Part shown: piece by piece, positions 26,308 to 33,837 of the stretch
Layout: every line of letters starts with the position of its first letter
Position numbering within the stretch: position 1 is the first letter of the stretch
NCBI RefSeq assembly: GCF_000506985.1
Contig: NZ_KI650979.1
Span: 434,001 to 498,000, forward strand
Length of the DNA stretch: 64,000 nt
Reading direction: 5' to 3'
Source of the DNA: Advenella kashmirensis W13003
Lineage (GTDB): Bacteria; Pseudomonadota; Gammaproteobacteria; Burkholderiales; Burkholderiaceae_B
Made by a program: the position numbers and the translations under genes
The notes under the pieces: model-generated
What the model saw: only the letters and a program-made list of their open reading frames with translations
What the model was told of the DNA's origin: nothing
The model's database searches: none

Positions 26308-26808
26308 ATGACAGTGTATGGAAAGAAATTCGAAAACGTATATGAGAAGAACCTGATCTCAGATATCGATGGCGTGGAAACCGTTGAAGTCACAGGAAAA
26401 ACCACATATAACTATACGAACGGTCTGACGATTGATGCGACAGGACAAACGTTCTATCGCAAAGCCAATCAAGTGAGTACAAAAACGCCGAAACATTCCC
26501 TTGATTATCAAACCTCCGAAACTTATGGAATCGCCCAGCTCGGATACGCAACCATCAACTATCAGGCAAATGTGACAAACCTTGCCGTAGCGATATGGAA
26601 AACAGAAACCTCGACTTCTTACAACCTCGCCGGTGGACTCTTTGTTAATCCATCTCCCATAAAAATGTTTCGGTCTGGCGCTCGCAAAAGAGATCATCCT
26701 CGCATATATGAGTTTCATCTGGTGCTACGGGAAAAGAAAGTAGAAGAGAGAAAAAAAATAAATGCGCTTTGTACCAAGCTCTACAAACTGCATATGTGGG
26801 GATTCTAA
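26308..26808 (+). CDS. Small protein 2 of the cargo locus, possible altered C-terminus
   Basis: A 166-aa protein. Residues 4-20 (YGKKFENVYEKNLISDI) resemble the third paralogue (VYEKNADF), followed by alternating Thr/Val strands (VEVTGKTTYNYTNGLTI) and a Leu/Ala/Gly segment YNLAGGLFVN like the IAGGIVSN of protein 1. After M120 the in-frame tail is unusually basic (REKKVEERKK), whereas the +1 frame from 26666 encodes a hydrophobic 25-residue tail ending at 26743, so a frameshift near 26665 is possible. Its stop is 2 bp before the next ATG. Confidence 0.55.
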   Translation: MTVYGKKFENVYEKNLISDIDGVETVEVTGKTTYNYTNGLTIDATGQTFYRKANQVSTKTPKHSLDYQTSETYGIAQLGYATINYQANVTNLAVAIWKTETSTSYNLAGGLFVNPSPIKMFRSGARKRDHPRIYEFHLVLREKKVEERKKINALCTKLYKLHMWGF

Positions 26809-26810
26809 GC

Positions 26811-27476
26811 ATGGCAAGGTTTAAAGGCAATGCGCATGACGTGTATGAAAAAAATGCAGATTTTATTCACGAAAGCACCCTCACAAAAACGGTTAACGAT
26901 CCTTCTGAACACTTCCACAAAAGCAATATCAGCTGGACGTCCGACACCAATATTACGATTAAGAGCCCGGAAGTAGAGGAAACATATAATACTGTCATTC
27001 ATAGAAAAAACGTCTCCATCTATGCCTACCTCCTTTTCAAGGGGCTCATCACGCAATACAACCAGAGCCTGTACGGTTATAGTAAAAACAAGTCGATTAT
27101 GTATCTGAACTTGTCGGGGGTGACCACCAATACTGGAGTGTTCTTCATTTTACCGGGGCCCTATTTGTATTACGCGGGCGCGTTACAGATTAAAGTGAGC
27201 GCAATAACAATGGACGTCGGTTCTGTTGCAAAAGAGATGTCCCCCCCATCGACGGCAAGAAAGTTTGAAGTGGACGCCAACGGCGTAGCAACGATCGTTC
27301 GTACGACGCCAGGATTGACGTTCGTGGTCGACCCGAAAGGAGAAACCACGATTGACCAGTCAACCTCTAAAAGCAATATGAAAATCAATACTAGTAAAAG
27401 ATATATAAGATCTAAAAAAGCCAAATATTATGGCGGGATATACGTCAAACGAACAACCACTCAACACCTGTCCTAA
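26811..27476 (+). CDS. Small protein 3 of the cargo locus
   Basis: A 221-aa protein, the longest of the trio. The N-terminal 35 residues are homologous to protein 1. The middle has two hydrophobic patches (SIYAYLLFKGLIT and GVFFILPGPYLYYAGAL, about 63-130), and the C-terminal 70 residues are Ser/Thr/Lys-rich (FVVDPKGETTIDQSTSKSNMKI) with a basic tail. The ATG at 26811 is preferred over an upstream frame start at 26769 that overlaps protein 2. Its stop directly abuts the DUF2169 gene. No toxin motif is recognised. Confidence 0.58.
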   Translation: MARFKGNAHDVYEKNADFIHESTLTKTVNDPSEHFHKSNISWTSDTNITIKSPEVEETYNTVIHRKNVSIYAYLLFKGLITQYNQSLYGYSKNKSIMYLNLSGVTTNTGVFFILPGPYLYYAGALQIKVSAITMDVGSVAKEMSPPSTARKFEVDANGVATIVRTTPGLTFVVDPKGETTIDQSTSKSNMKINTSKRYIRSKKAKYYGGIYVKRTTTQHLS

Positions 27477-30110
27477 ATGCAGACGATAGAACCATCCAGA
27501 CTCACCATTCTGACCAGACCTTATCAGTGGCGCGGGGGAATCCGACTTGCTATCGGCATTTACGTTCTCGCGCAACAAACCAGCAAGGGATGGTACTTGC
27601 TTGACGATCAGGAACTCTGGTCGAATGTATTGCCGGAGCTCGACAGCAATGGCATGCTGGATCAGGTTATGCCCAAATCAAATCCTGAATACCTGATCAG
27701 CGGGTACGCATATACCAGCCATCAGGACACAAAAGATGCATGTATCGTGAAAGCGGAAATAGGCGATCTGCAGAAAAGCCTGCTCGTCACGGGCGACCGG
27801 TATTGGATTGGCAATCAACCCACAAAACCGCAGCCTTTCTCCAGTTTACCGATTACGTGGAAAAACGCCTTCGGCGGTGAAGGATATGAGAAAAACCCTG
27901 CGGGAAAAGGCATCAGTGAGATTGCTCTTGGTAACGAAAAAGCCCTCCCCCTCCCGAATATAGAAAGCCCTGAACGAAGGATTGCTTCCAAAAAGGACAG
28001 GCCCGAGCCCGTCTCCTTTGAACCGATAGGACCCACTCATCCCGATCGACTGAAGATGATGGGAACCTATAGCGAAGAGTGGTTTAAATATGAATTTCCC
28101 GGATTCCTGCCCGACATGAATCCCGGGATTTTCAATATGGCGCCGGACGACCAGCAATGGTCTTCAATTTCCGCTCTACCCGACAGCACCTCCTTTAAAA
28201 TCTGGAATATGCACCCTGGCAAAGCATGCTGGGACGGCACGTTACCCTCACTGACCGCTCGCGCATTTATCGCACAAGAAGGCAAAGAAACGCCTTTTCA
28301 GGAAGTTGAAAATATAACGCTTTCAACAGCGTGGTTTCTGCCTGAACGTGAGTCCGTGATCCTTATGTTTCATGGGTCCGTAGAGATAGCAGATGAAGAC
28401 GCGGATGACGTTGCCGTGGTGATGGGGGCAATAGAATTTGAAAAGAACCATCGTTCTCTGGAACATTACGAAAATGTCTGCGCACTTCGCCTGGATCCCG
28501 AGCTTGCACAGGATTACATTTCGGACGACGCGCAGTTAGTATCTGAAGCATTGATTGGCCCGGAAGAAGCGCCTGTTGATTATTCTCCGGACAAAAGCAA
28601 ATTATCAATCCGTCTCGATACCTTTCTCCAAAAGCAGGATCAGGAAACGGCCAGCACGCTGGCGCAACATGGCATAAAAGAAGAAGATTATTTCGGCGAG
28701 TTTGTGGGACCGGAGCTTGATCTCGCTTCAATGAGCGACCAGGAACGGCAAGCCTATTTCCAAAGATCGGACGAGGCTGCAAACGAACAACTCCAGGAAA
28801 TTATCAGCCAGTTCAAGACAGACAACCCCCGTGGCGCAGCGCTTTTAAGCGATATCGAAAAATCCTTCATTTCAAGCAGTGATCACGAAGCATTGGAAAT
28901 TCCTGTTTCCGGCCCTCCTGATTTAAGCCATTTCGACGCACCGACAAGCGCCATCATGGGCACCCAGGAAGAGCAGGCTAAATTCGATAAACAAAAACAA
29001 AGACTTAAAGGTTACGCACGCAAGTCCTACCTGTACACTGCCCAGTATCAGGTGGCAGCGCCGCAGCCCTCTGCAGAACAAGATCAGTCGTTAAAGGAAG
29101 CGCTTTTAACGCGTTACTCGCAAGACAAAGATCTGACAAAAATGGATATGACGGGGGTCAACCTGGACGGTTTGACCTTCGAAAATGCTGATTTCTCGGA
29201 ATCCTTTTTTGAAACTGCCCGCTTTTCAAACTGCGCGTTCAAAAATTGTGACTTCTCCGAAGCAGTCTTGGCGCGGAGTCACTTTATTCACTGTTTCTTT
29301 GAAAATACAGATTTTTCGCGCACCAATCTGGCTAAAGCAAAATTACAGAGATGTAAATTATTACATTGCACATTTATTGAGACTGAAATCGAAAACAGTC
29401 AGATTATTGAATCAGCGATGCAAAAATGCAAATTTGAAACGCTGGCTCCAACCGGTTTCGGATGGAATGACTCCCGGTTTACGGGCTGTAAATTTGCAAT
29501 GTGCATCTTCGAAGAAGGTACGGTGCAAGGTTCTGTCTTTGATACCTGCGATTTTTTTAAGACTATATTTGAGGATAGCACACTTCAAAAAACAGAATTC
29601 AGCGCATCGATTTTTAAAGACAGTGCGTTTACCGGTACGACGTGCGAGGACTGCAGCTTTAACCAGAGCACGTTGAACAACGTGATGTTCGAGGAAAATG
29701 CACCGGTTTTAAATAGCCGTTTTTTAAAATCCCATCTGCAGGAATGCAACTTCATGGCCACGAACTTGCATGCGATTCAGTTCTACAGATGTAATTTAAC
29801 AGGTTCGGATTTCACAAAAGCGCAATTGCAGCAGTGTAACTTCGATCATGTCGTCGCGCGCGATGTAATCTTCTATAAATCCGACCTGACCGGAAGCAGC
29901 TTTCGCTCGGCGAATCTTATTCAGGCGACGTTTGAAAAAGCCAATTTGGCAGATTGCGATTTTACCGGCGCCACCCTGTTTCGTACAAATGTCTCCAAGG
30001 TCAGGTTGACTCCTGAAACGAAATTTGATGGTGCTTTCAGAGAGCAGCTGGAGGTGTATCCTATACATCGTGATAAATTGAACGTCAACGCACTATTTAC
30101 AAATGAGTAG
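27477..30110 (+). CDS. DUF2169 domain protein fused to pentapeptide repeats
   Basis: An 877-aa two-part protein. Residues 1-350 are DUF2169: KNAFGGEGYEKNPAGKG, GTYSEEWFKYEFPGFLPDMN and FNMAPDDQQW are its hallmarks. DUF2169 proteins accompany DUF4150/PAAR-like spikes and effectors in type VI secretion loci and are thought to act in loading. Residues 350-535 are an acidic, Gln-rich linker. Residues 540-860 are pentapeptide repeats of the A(N/D)LxX type, forming a right-handed beta-helix, with Cys unusually frequent at repeat corners (FSNCAFKNCDFSE). The ATG abuts the stop of small protein 3. A cytoplasmic adaptor role is inferred. Confidence 0.85.
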   Translation: MQTIEPSRLTILTRPYQWRGGIRLAIGIYVLAQQTSKGWYLLDDQELWSNVLPELDSNGMLDQVMPKSNPEYLISGYAYTSHQDTKDACIVKAEIGDLQKSLLVTGDRYWIGNQPTKPQPFSSLPITWKNAFGGEGYEKNPAGKGISEIALGNEKALPLPNIESPERRIASKKDRPEPVSFEPIGPTHPDRLKMMGTYSEEWFKYEFPGFLPDMNPGIFNMAPDDQQWSSISALPDSTSFKIWNMHPGKACWDGTLPSLTARAFIAQEGKETPFQEVENITLSTAWFLPERESVILMFHGSVEIADEDADDVAVVMGAIEFEKNHRSLEHYENVCALRLDPELAQDYISDDAQLVSEALIGPEEAPVDYSPDKSKLSIRLDTFLQKQDQETASTLAQHGIKEEDYFGEFVGPELDLASMSDQERQAYFQRSDEAANEQLQEIISQFKTDNPRGAALLSDIEKSFISSSDHEALEIPVSGPPDLSHFDAPTSAIMGTQEEQAKFDKQKQRLKGYARKSYLYTAQYQVAAPQPSAEQDQSLKEALLTRYSQDKDLTKMDMTGVNLDGLTFENADFSESFFETARFSNCAFKNCDFSEAVLARSHFIHCFFENTDFSRTNLAKAKLQRCKLLHCTFIETEIENSQIIESAMQKCKFETLAPTGFGWNDSRFTGCKFAMCIFEEGTVQGSVFDTCDFFKTIFEDSTLQKTEFSASIFKDSAFTGTTCEDCSFNQSTLNNVMFEENAPVLNSRFLKSHLQECNFMATNLHAIQFYRCNLTGSDFTKAQLQQCNFDHVVARDVIFYKSDLTGSSFRSANLIQATFEKANLADCDFTGATLFRTNVSKVRLTPETKFDGAFREQLEVYPIHRDKLNVNALFTNE

Positions 30111-31158
30111 AGATAAATTATTGGGATATCTGGAGCGATCCGAACCCTGCACGGGAGAATCCTTCACCAATCTGGAATTAAAAGACCTGGATTTTTCCGG
30201 AATGGTGTTCGACGAAGTCGCTTTTGACCGTTGTGATTTCACGGCTTCCGATTTGGACCAGTGCGTTTTCAATGGCTGTACGTTTCATGAAGCCATTTTT
30301 GACCAGTGCAGTTTAAGTGAAACGCTATTCCGTTCATGTGTGCTGACGCAGGCAAGCTTGGCAGGCGCCAATTTGGACAGTACCTCATTCAGCAGCACTG
30401 ACCTTTCGTCGTCCATATTTAACGATGCAATAGTCGAAGACGCACTTTTTCAGGACTCTGACCTGTCCGGCGCAAAATTTAACGTAAAGCAGTTTCTCAG
30501 GGTCATTTTCCAGGACGTCGTCGCCACAAATATGGAGATTGGTGAAGTCGATATCGAAAAATCAGTATTTTATGAAATGGACATGAGTACTGTACAAATC
30601 CAAAGCCATCTGTTCAGCCAGGTCGTTCTTATTGGCTGCGATCTTCATGGGCTCGACTTATCAAACCGACGGTTTGTTTCCTGCCAGTTTACGGATGCGA
30701 AGATGGACGAGTGCAATTTACAAGGATCAGATTTGGTGCAATCTGTGTTCTCAAATACATCGCTTTCTCATGCCAACCTTGATATGGCAAAGGGCGCATT
30801 GACCTTGTTCGCACAAGCAAAAGCGTCAAACGCGACGTTCAGACACGCCATATTCGATCGCTCAATCTGGACCGAGGCCATGCTTGAAGGAGCCAACTTC
30901 AGCAAAACAAGTCTGACATATACATCTTTCACCCGCGCGCAGTGTCAAGGCGCTATTTATGACGACTGCGCACTGAACTTTTCAAATTTTGATTACGCAG
31001 ATTTAAGAAAAGCCAGTTTTAAAGGGGCTCAGTTTGAACATACCTCTTTGCACGCCACCTTGACATCCGACCCTTTACTTGCCGGAAAGCGTGGCGTTGC
31101 AAAAAAGGATGAGCAATTGCTAAGGGCTGAGCTGCACAGTATTTCTACAACCGCTTGA
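30103..31158 (+). CDS. Pentapeptide-repeat protein
   Basis: A 351-aa protein made almost wholly of pentapeptide repeats (residues 20-330), for example LKDLDFSGMVFDEVAFDRCDF and FSNTSLSHANLDMAKGAL, predicted to form one long quadrilateral beta-helix. It overlaps the end of the DUF2169-pentapeptide gene by 8 bp (ATGAGTAG), so translation is coupled. It resembles the repeat half of its neighbour and may have arisen by duplication and splitting. A role as spike-loading partner or scaffold is inferred from context; gyrase-protection pentapeptide proteins are an alternative, but those usually stand alone. Confidence 0.82.
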   Translation: MSRDKLLGYLERSEPCTGESFTNLELKDLDFSGMVFDEVAFDRCDFTASDLDQCVFNGCTFHEAIFDQCSLSETLFRSCVLTQASLAGANLDSTSFSSTDLSSSIFNDAIVEDALFQDSDLSGAKFNVKQFLRVIFQDVVATNMEIGEVDIEKSVFYEMDMSTVQIQSHLFSQVVLIGCDLHGLDLSNRRFVSCQFTDAKMDECNLQGSDLVQSVFSNTSLSHANLDMAKGALTLFAQAKASNATFRHAIFDRSIWTEAMLEGANFSKTSLTYTSFTRAQCQGAIYDDCALNFSNFDYADLRKASFKGAQFEHTSLHATLTSDPLLAGKRGVAKKDEQLLRAELHSISTTA

Positions 31159-31173
31159 AACAGGAAACGCATT

Positions 31174-31569
31174 ATGTGGAACACAACTCAATTTGGTGGT
31201 GGCTATTTGGGATTTCCCGATATATGCAAAACGCCTGCGCTTGCCAATGCTCCCCTTCCTTATCCAAACTTAGGTACGCACGCTCTTGGCGTCAACCCTT
31301 GCCCATATGTATTGTTTTGTATTGCCCCGGTTCATAACAAGGGGACGAAAAAGGCAATCTCATTCGGCGATCAACCTGGCGCAACGGGTGGTATTGCTTC
31401 TCAGGTATTTATGAACCAGACTTCTCATCTTGCGAATTACTCAAGAAAGTACAAAATATGCAACAAGCCGGCAGTCAGGATGACAGGCATTGAGAAAAGC
31501 AATCGCAGAAATGTCGTGGTCATTGATATTATTCCCTGCATACAGCCGGTCACAAGAACCTACGGATAA
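31174..31569 (+). CDS. DUF4150 PAAR-like protein
   Basis: A 131-aa protein with the DUF4150 pattern: GFPDICKTPALANAPLPYPNLG near the N-terminus, HNKGTKKAISFGDQPGATGGIASQ in the middle and KICNKPAVRMTGIEKSNRRN near the end. DUF4150 proteins are PAAR-like tips that cap the type VI secretion VgrG spike and often carry C-terminal toxins. Here there is no room for a toxin domain, so it would be a tip only, with cargo supplied in trans. It is 15 bp after the pentapeptide gene and is the last gene of the operon. Confidence 0.82.
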   Translation: MWNTTQFGGGYLGFPDICKTPALANAPLPYPNLGTHALGVNPCPYVLFCIAPVHNKGTKKAISFGDQPGATGGIASQVFMNQTSHLANYSRKYKICNKPAVRMTGIEKSNRRNVVVIDIIPCIQPVTRTYG

Positions 31570-31576
31570 ATGACAT

Positions 31577-32014
31577 TTATAATTTTTCAGACAGAATAAT
31601 CGCTTCCATCGTATCGGGTAAATATCGAACAGGAAGCGTGGCCAGTTCTTTGATATATAACTGCGAATCTGTAATCTCGTCCTCTATTATCAACTGAGCG
31701 CGCGGTTTCTTGAGGGCGAGCGTAAAAACATAATATTCTCCGGACTCCGTCACTCTACCCGTGCTTTCGATTTTAATGACGGACGCCGTAGCGTCCGTCC
31801 CGTTCTCATAAATTCTGTTAAATCTATTGACAGAATCCGGCATCTTTATCAGTCGATTTTCCAGACGGCTGACAGCATACAACTCAATAAAAAAAATGGC
31901 GATATATAAATAATTTGATTTGAAATACCATAACTCTGCTGTTAACAACAACGCCACGACAATCTGCAACATCAAAAACTTTTTTATTGCTGTCTTTTTA
32001 GAGACTTTATCCAT
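31577..32014 (-). CDS. Small membrane-anchored protein of unknown function
   Basis: A 145-aa protein with two hydrophobic helices (about 12-30 and 34-50: FLMLQIVVALLLTAELWYF, LYIAIFFIELYAV) and a C-terminal soluble beta-rich domain (DATASVIKIESTGRVTESGEYYVFTLALKKP) reminiscent of DUF3592-like folds. GGAG precedes the ATG at 32014; an upstream ATG at 32026 has no Shine-Dalgarno. It converges on the DUF4150 gene with a 7-bp gap. Its place beside a T6SS-like cargo operon makes an immunity role conceivable, but nothing in the sequence shows it. Confidence 0.6.
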   Translation of the reverse strand: MDKVSKKTAIKKFLMLQIVVALLLTAELWYFKSNYLYIAIFFIELYAVSRLENRLIKMPDSVNRFNRIYENGTDATASVIKIESTGRVTESGEYYVFTLALKKPRAQLIIEDEITDSQLYIKELATLPVRYLPDTMEAIILSEKL

Positions 32015-32158
32015 CCAGCACTCCATTTCAATTTACCCGCACGCAGATACCTGGTATGGTTTCCCAATCAGAAAAGGCAGCTCGCAAAGTGATCAGCCAC
32101 TTTGCATATTAGTTTAATTTGCGCTGACAGAAAAGTGCAATAGCCAATAGAACATATG

Positions 32159-32266
32159 TCAGGGTCCGCAAAGCGCCGCGTTTATGTCGGTCCGTATCCA
32201 GCCGGCCACCACGGCATTGACCGCAATCCCGCGTGGTCCCAGCTCCATTTCCAGTGACCGCTGGAT
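32159..32266 (-). pseudogene. Remnant of a short-chain dehydrogenase/reductase
   Basis: Reading the minus strand gives QRSLEMELGPRGIAVNAVVA then GWIRTDINAALCGP and a stop. This is the classic SDR segment that follows the catalytic YxxxK helix (…RSLAxELGPxGIxVNAVxPGxIxT). The N-terminal Rossmann half and the C-terminal GQ...DGG region are both missing, so this is a decayed fragment. The reading frame loses family similarity upstream of about 32266. Confidence 0.65.
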
Positions 32267-32274
32267 TGATAAAT

Positions 32275-32415
32275 ATGGATATAAGCGATAGACTGTTGAC
32301 CACGGGAACATCAATTGATCTCGCGCTGGCCGGTCTGGGAATCGCGCAACGGGACCCGAAAGTGCGCAGCTTCGTGGATCAGTGTGTAAGGTCGTTTACG
32401 GGGTATGATCCATGA
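32275..32415 (+). pseudogene. Probable C-terminal remnant of a LysR regulator
   Basis: The plus frame reads MDISDRLLTTGTSIDLALAG then LGIAQRDPKVRSFVDQCVRSFTGYDP and a stop. ALAGLGIAQ followed by PKVRSFVDQ are the last two conserved pieces of LysR effector domains, here joined with the roughly 40 intervening residues missing. With the SDR fragment on the opposite strand it looks like the leftover of a divergent SDR/LysR pair. Its stop overlaps the next ATG (ATGA). A short genuine gene is the alternative. Confidence 0.5.
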
Positions 32416-32744
32416 ATTCATCAGATAATAGCTCGCCGCATCCTGACATCGACTTAGCGAAACTGCGCGATATCGGCTGGGGATGCTGGGACCCGATCGG
32501 GTTACTGGCACCGGGAAGCGGCAACTCGGGGAAGTGGCATGAAGAAAAAAATCTGCCGTTTGCCGATGAATATGATCATTATTTGGTTGCCGCCGCGCTC
32601 GACCTCAAAGCAGGAGCGCCTTGCCAGCAGGTCGTAGACTATCTTGTGCAAATCGAAACACAGTATATGTGTCTGGCGGAACGCGCCGATACTCATGACC
32701 GCGCCAAAGCAGTTGTCGCCGCTATACTGGCCGAAGTGGTATAA
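32412..32744 (+). CDS. Conserved small protein of unknown function
   Basis: A 110-aa soluble protein with the pattern DLAKLRDIGWGCWDPIGLL, WHEEKNLPFADEYDHYLVAAALDLKAGAPCQQVVDYLVQIE. This resembles a widespread proteobacterial family of uncharacterised proteins whose members keep the RDIGW.xWDPIGL and DEYDxYL blocks. No catalytic motif is visible. No good Shine-Dalgarno precedes the ATG, which overlaps the stop of the LysR remnant, so expression may have been disturbed by the deletion. Confidence 0.65.
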   Translation: MNSSDNSSPHPDIDLAKLRDIGWGCWDPIGLLAPGSGNSGKWHEEKNLPFADEYDHYLVAAALDLKAGAPCQQVVDYLVQIETQYMCLAERADTHDRAKAVVAAILAEVV

Positions 32745-32834
32745 CATTTTGCCACGATAGCGTCCTCATCTAGCAGCGTATAATGGCCACGGAGACTCAA
32801 CTCAGCCAATTATGATGATAAGGACATTCTGGAG

Positions 32835-33788
32835 ATGCATTTTGACATTGCCGACATGCAGCTTTTTATAAAAGTTGCAGATGCCGGGAGCCTGACTCAG
32901 GCAGCAAAAGACCGGGCACGCTCCCCCTCTGCCGCCAGCGCGCGATTAAAAAGCCTGGAAAGCCAGTTGGGTGCTCGCCTGTTCTACCGGGAACCCAATG
33001 GCCTGAGCCTGACGGCGGCAGGGATTGATTTTCTTTCCCACGCCAAAAAGATCGTCTCCGAATATGAATTAACCAAGCGGCGCTTTCAGAACCAGCATTA
33101 TTCGGCTGCAGAACACCTGCGTATTATTGCCAATTCCGCTTCAACATCCGAAATCATTCCCGGCATCCTGTTGGAACTATTGAACCAGGATCCGAATATC
33201 ACCGTTGACGTGCAACAGAAAAACACCCACCAATCCATTCGAAGCATTCTGGATAATGAGGCCGATATCGCCATGGTGGCCGGATCGGACGATTTCTCAA
33301 ACGTGAATTCCATCCTGTTTGCAACCGATTACCTGGCCATTGCCACGCCCAATCATCATCCGCTGCTGGACGCCCCGCAAAAGAATCTGAAAGAGATATC
33401 CAAGTACCCGATGCTGAGCACGTCAAGCACGACGCTGCTGGATTTTCTGAACGAAAAATTCCAGGCAATAAACTCCAAGGCAAACTATCGCATTTTGCTG
33501 GATGGGTTTGAACCAATTATCAGGCTGGTCGAGGCCAATGCGGGCATTGCGATACTGCCCGAATCAGTCACGGTACGATACCGGGAAAAATTCAACTTCA
33601 GCTTCGTGCGCATAGAGGAAGAGTGGGCCCTGAGGGAGCGTCGCATCATATTCAGCAATATCGAATTTCTATCGCCATGCGCCAGAAAGCTCATCAACAT
33701 CATCATAAGAAAATACCTGCAGGCCGAACCCGAAGACCAGACGATTGAACACTATCTGGAACAACGGGCAGTCCACATCGCCGCATGA
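32835..33788 (+). CDS. LysR-family transcriptional regulator
   Basis: A 317-aa LysR protein with HTH MQLFIKVADAGSLTQAAKDRARSPSAASARLKSLE (about 7-42) and an effector domain from about residue 95. The C-terminal extension YLQAEPEDQTIEHYLEQRAVHIAA is slightly longer than usual. It is convergent with the Bug receptor gene at 33838 (49-bp gap) and may regulate the island that runs to 39563, although no operator links them. A start at 32835 or the ATG of MQLF is possible. Confidence 0.85.
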   Translation: MHFDIADMQLFIKVADAGSLTQAAKDRARSPSAASARLKSLESQLGARLFYREPNGLSLTAAGIDFLSHAKKIVSEYELTKRRFQNQHYSAAEHLRIIANSASTSEIIPGILLELLNQDPNITVDVQQKNTHQSIRSILDNEADIAMVAGSDDFSNVNSILFATDYLAIATPNHHPLLDAPQKNLKEISKYPMLSTSSTTLLDFLNEKFQAINSKANYRILLDGFEPIIRLVEANAGIAILPESVTVRYREKFNFSFVRIEEEWALRERRIIFSNIEFLSPCARKLINIIIRKYLQAEPEDQTIEHYLEQRAVHIAA

Positions 33789-33837
33789 CAACGCTGACAG
33801 AGCCATCTTTATAGTCCACCAGACCGGCATTCGACAT

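Noticed and set aside
29140-31100. Repetitive coding sequence that might be taken for a DNA repeat array
   Set aside because: The periodicity comes from degenerate five-residue protein repeats. The DNA units are not near-identical and there are no spacers, so it is not a CRISPR or tandem DNA repeat.
32109-32303. A 64-codon minus-strand frame
   Set aside because: It is another frame of the SDR remnant, which is recognisable only in the neighbouring frame.
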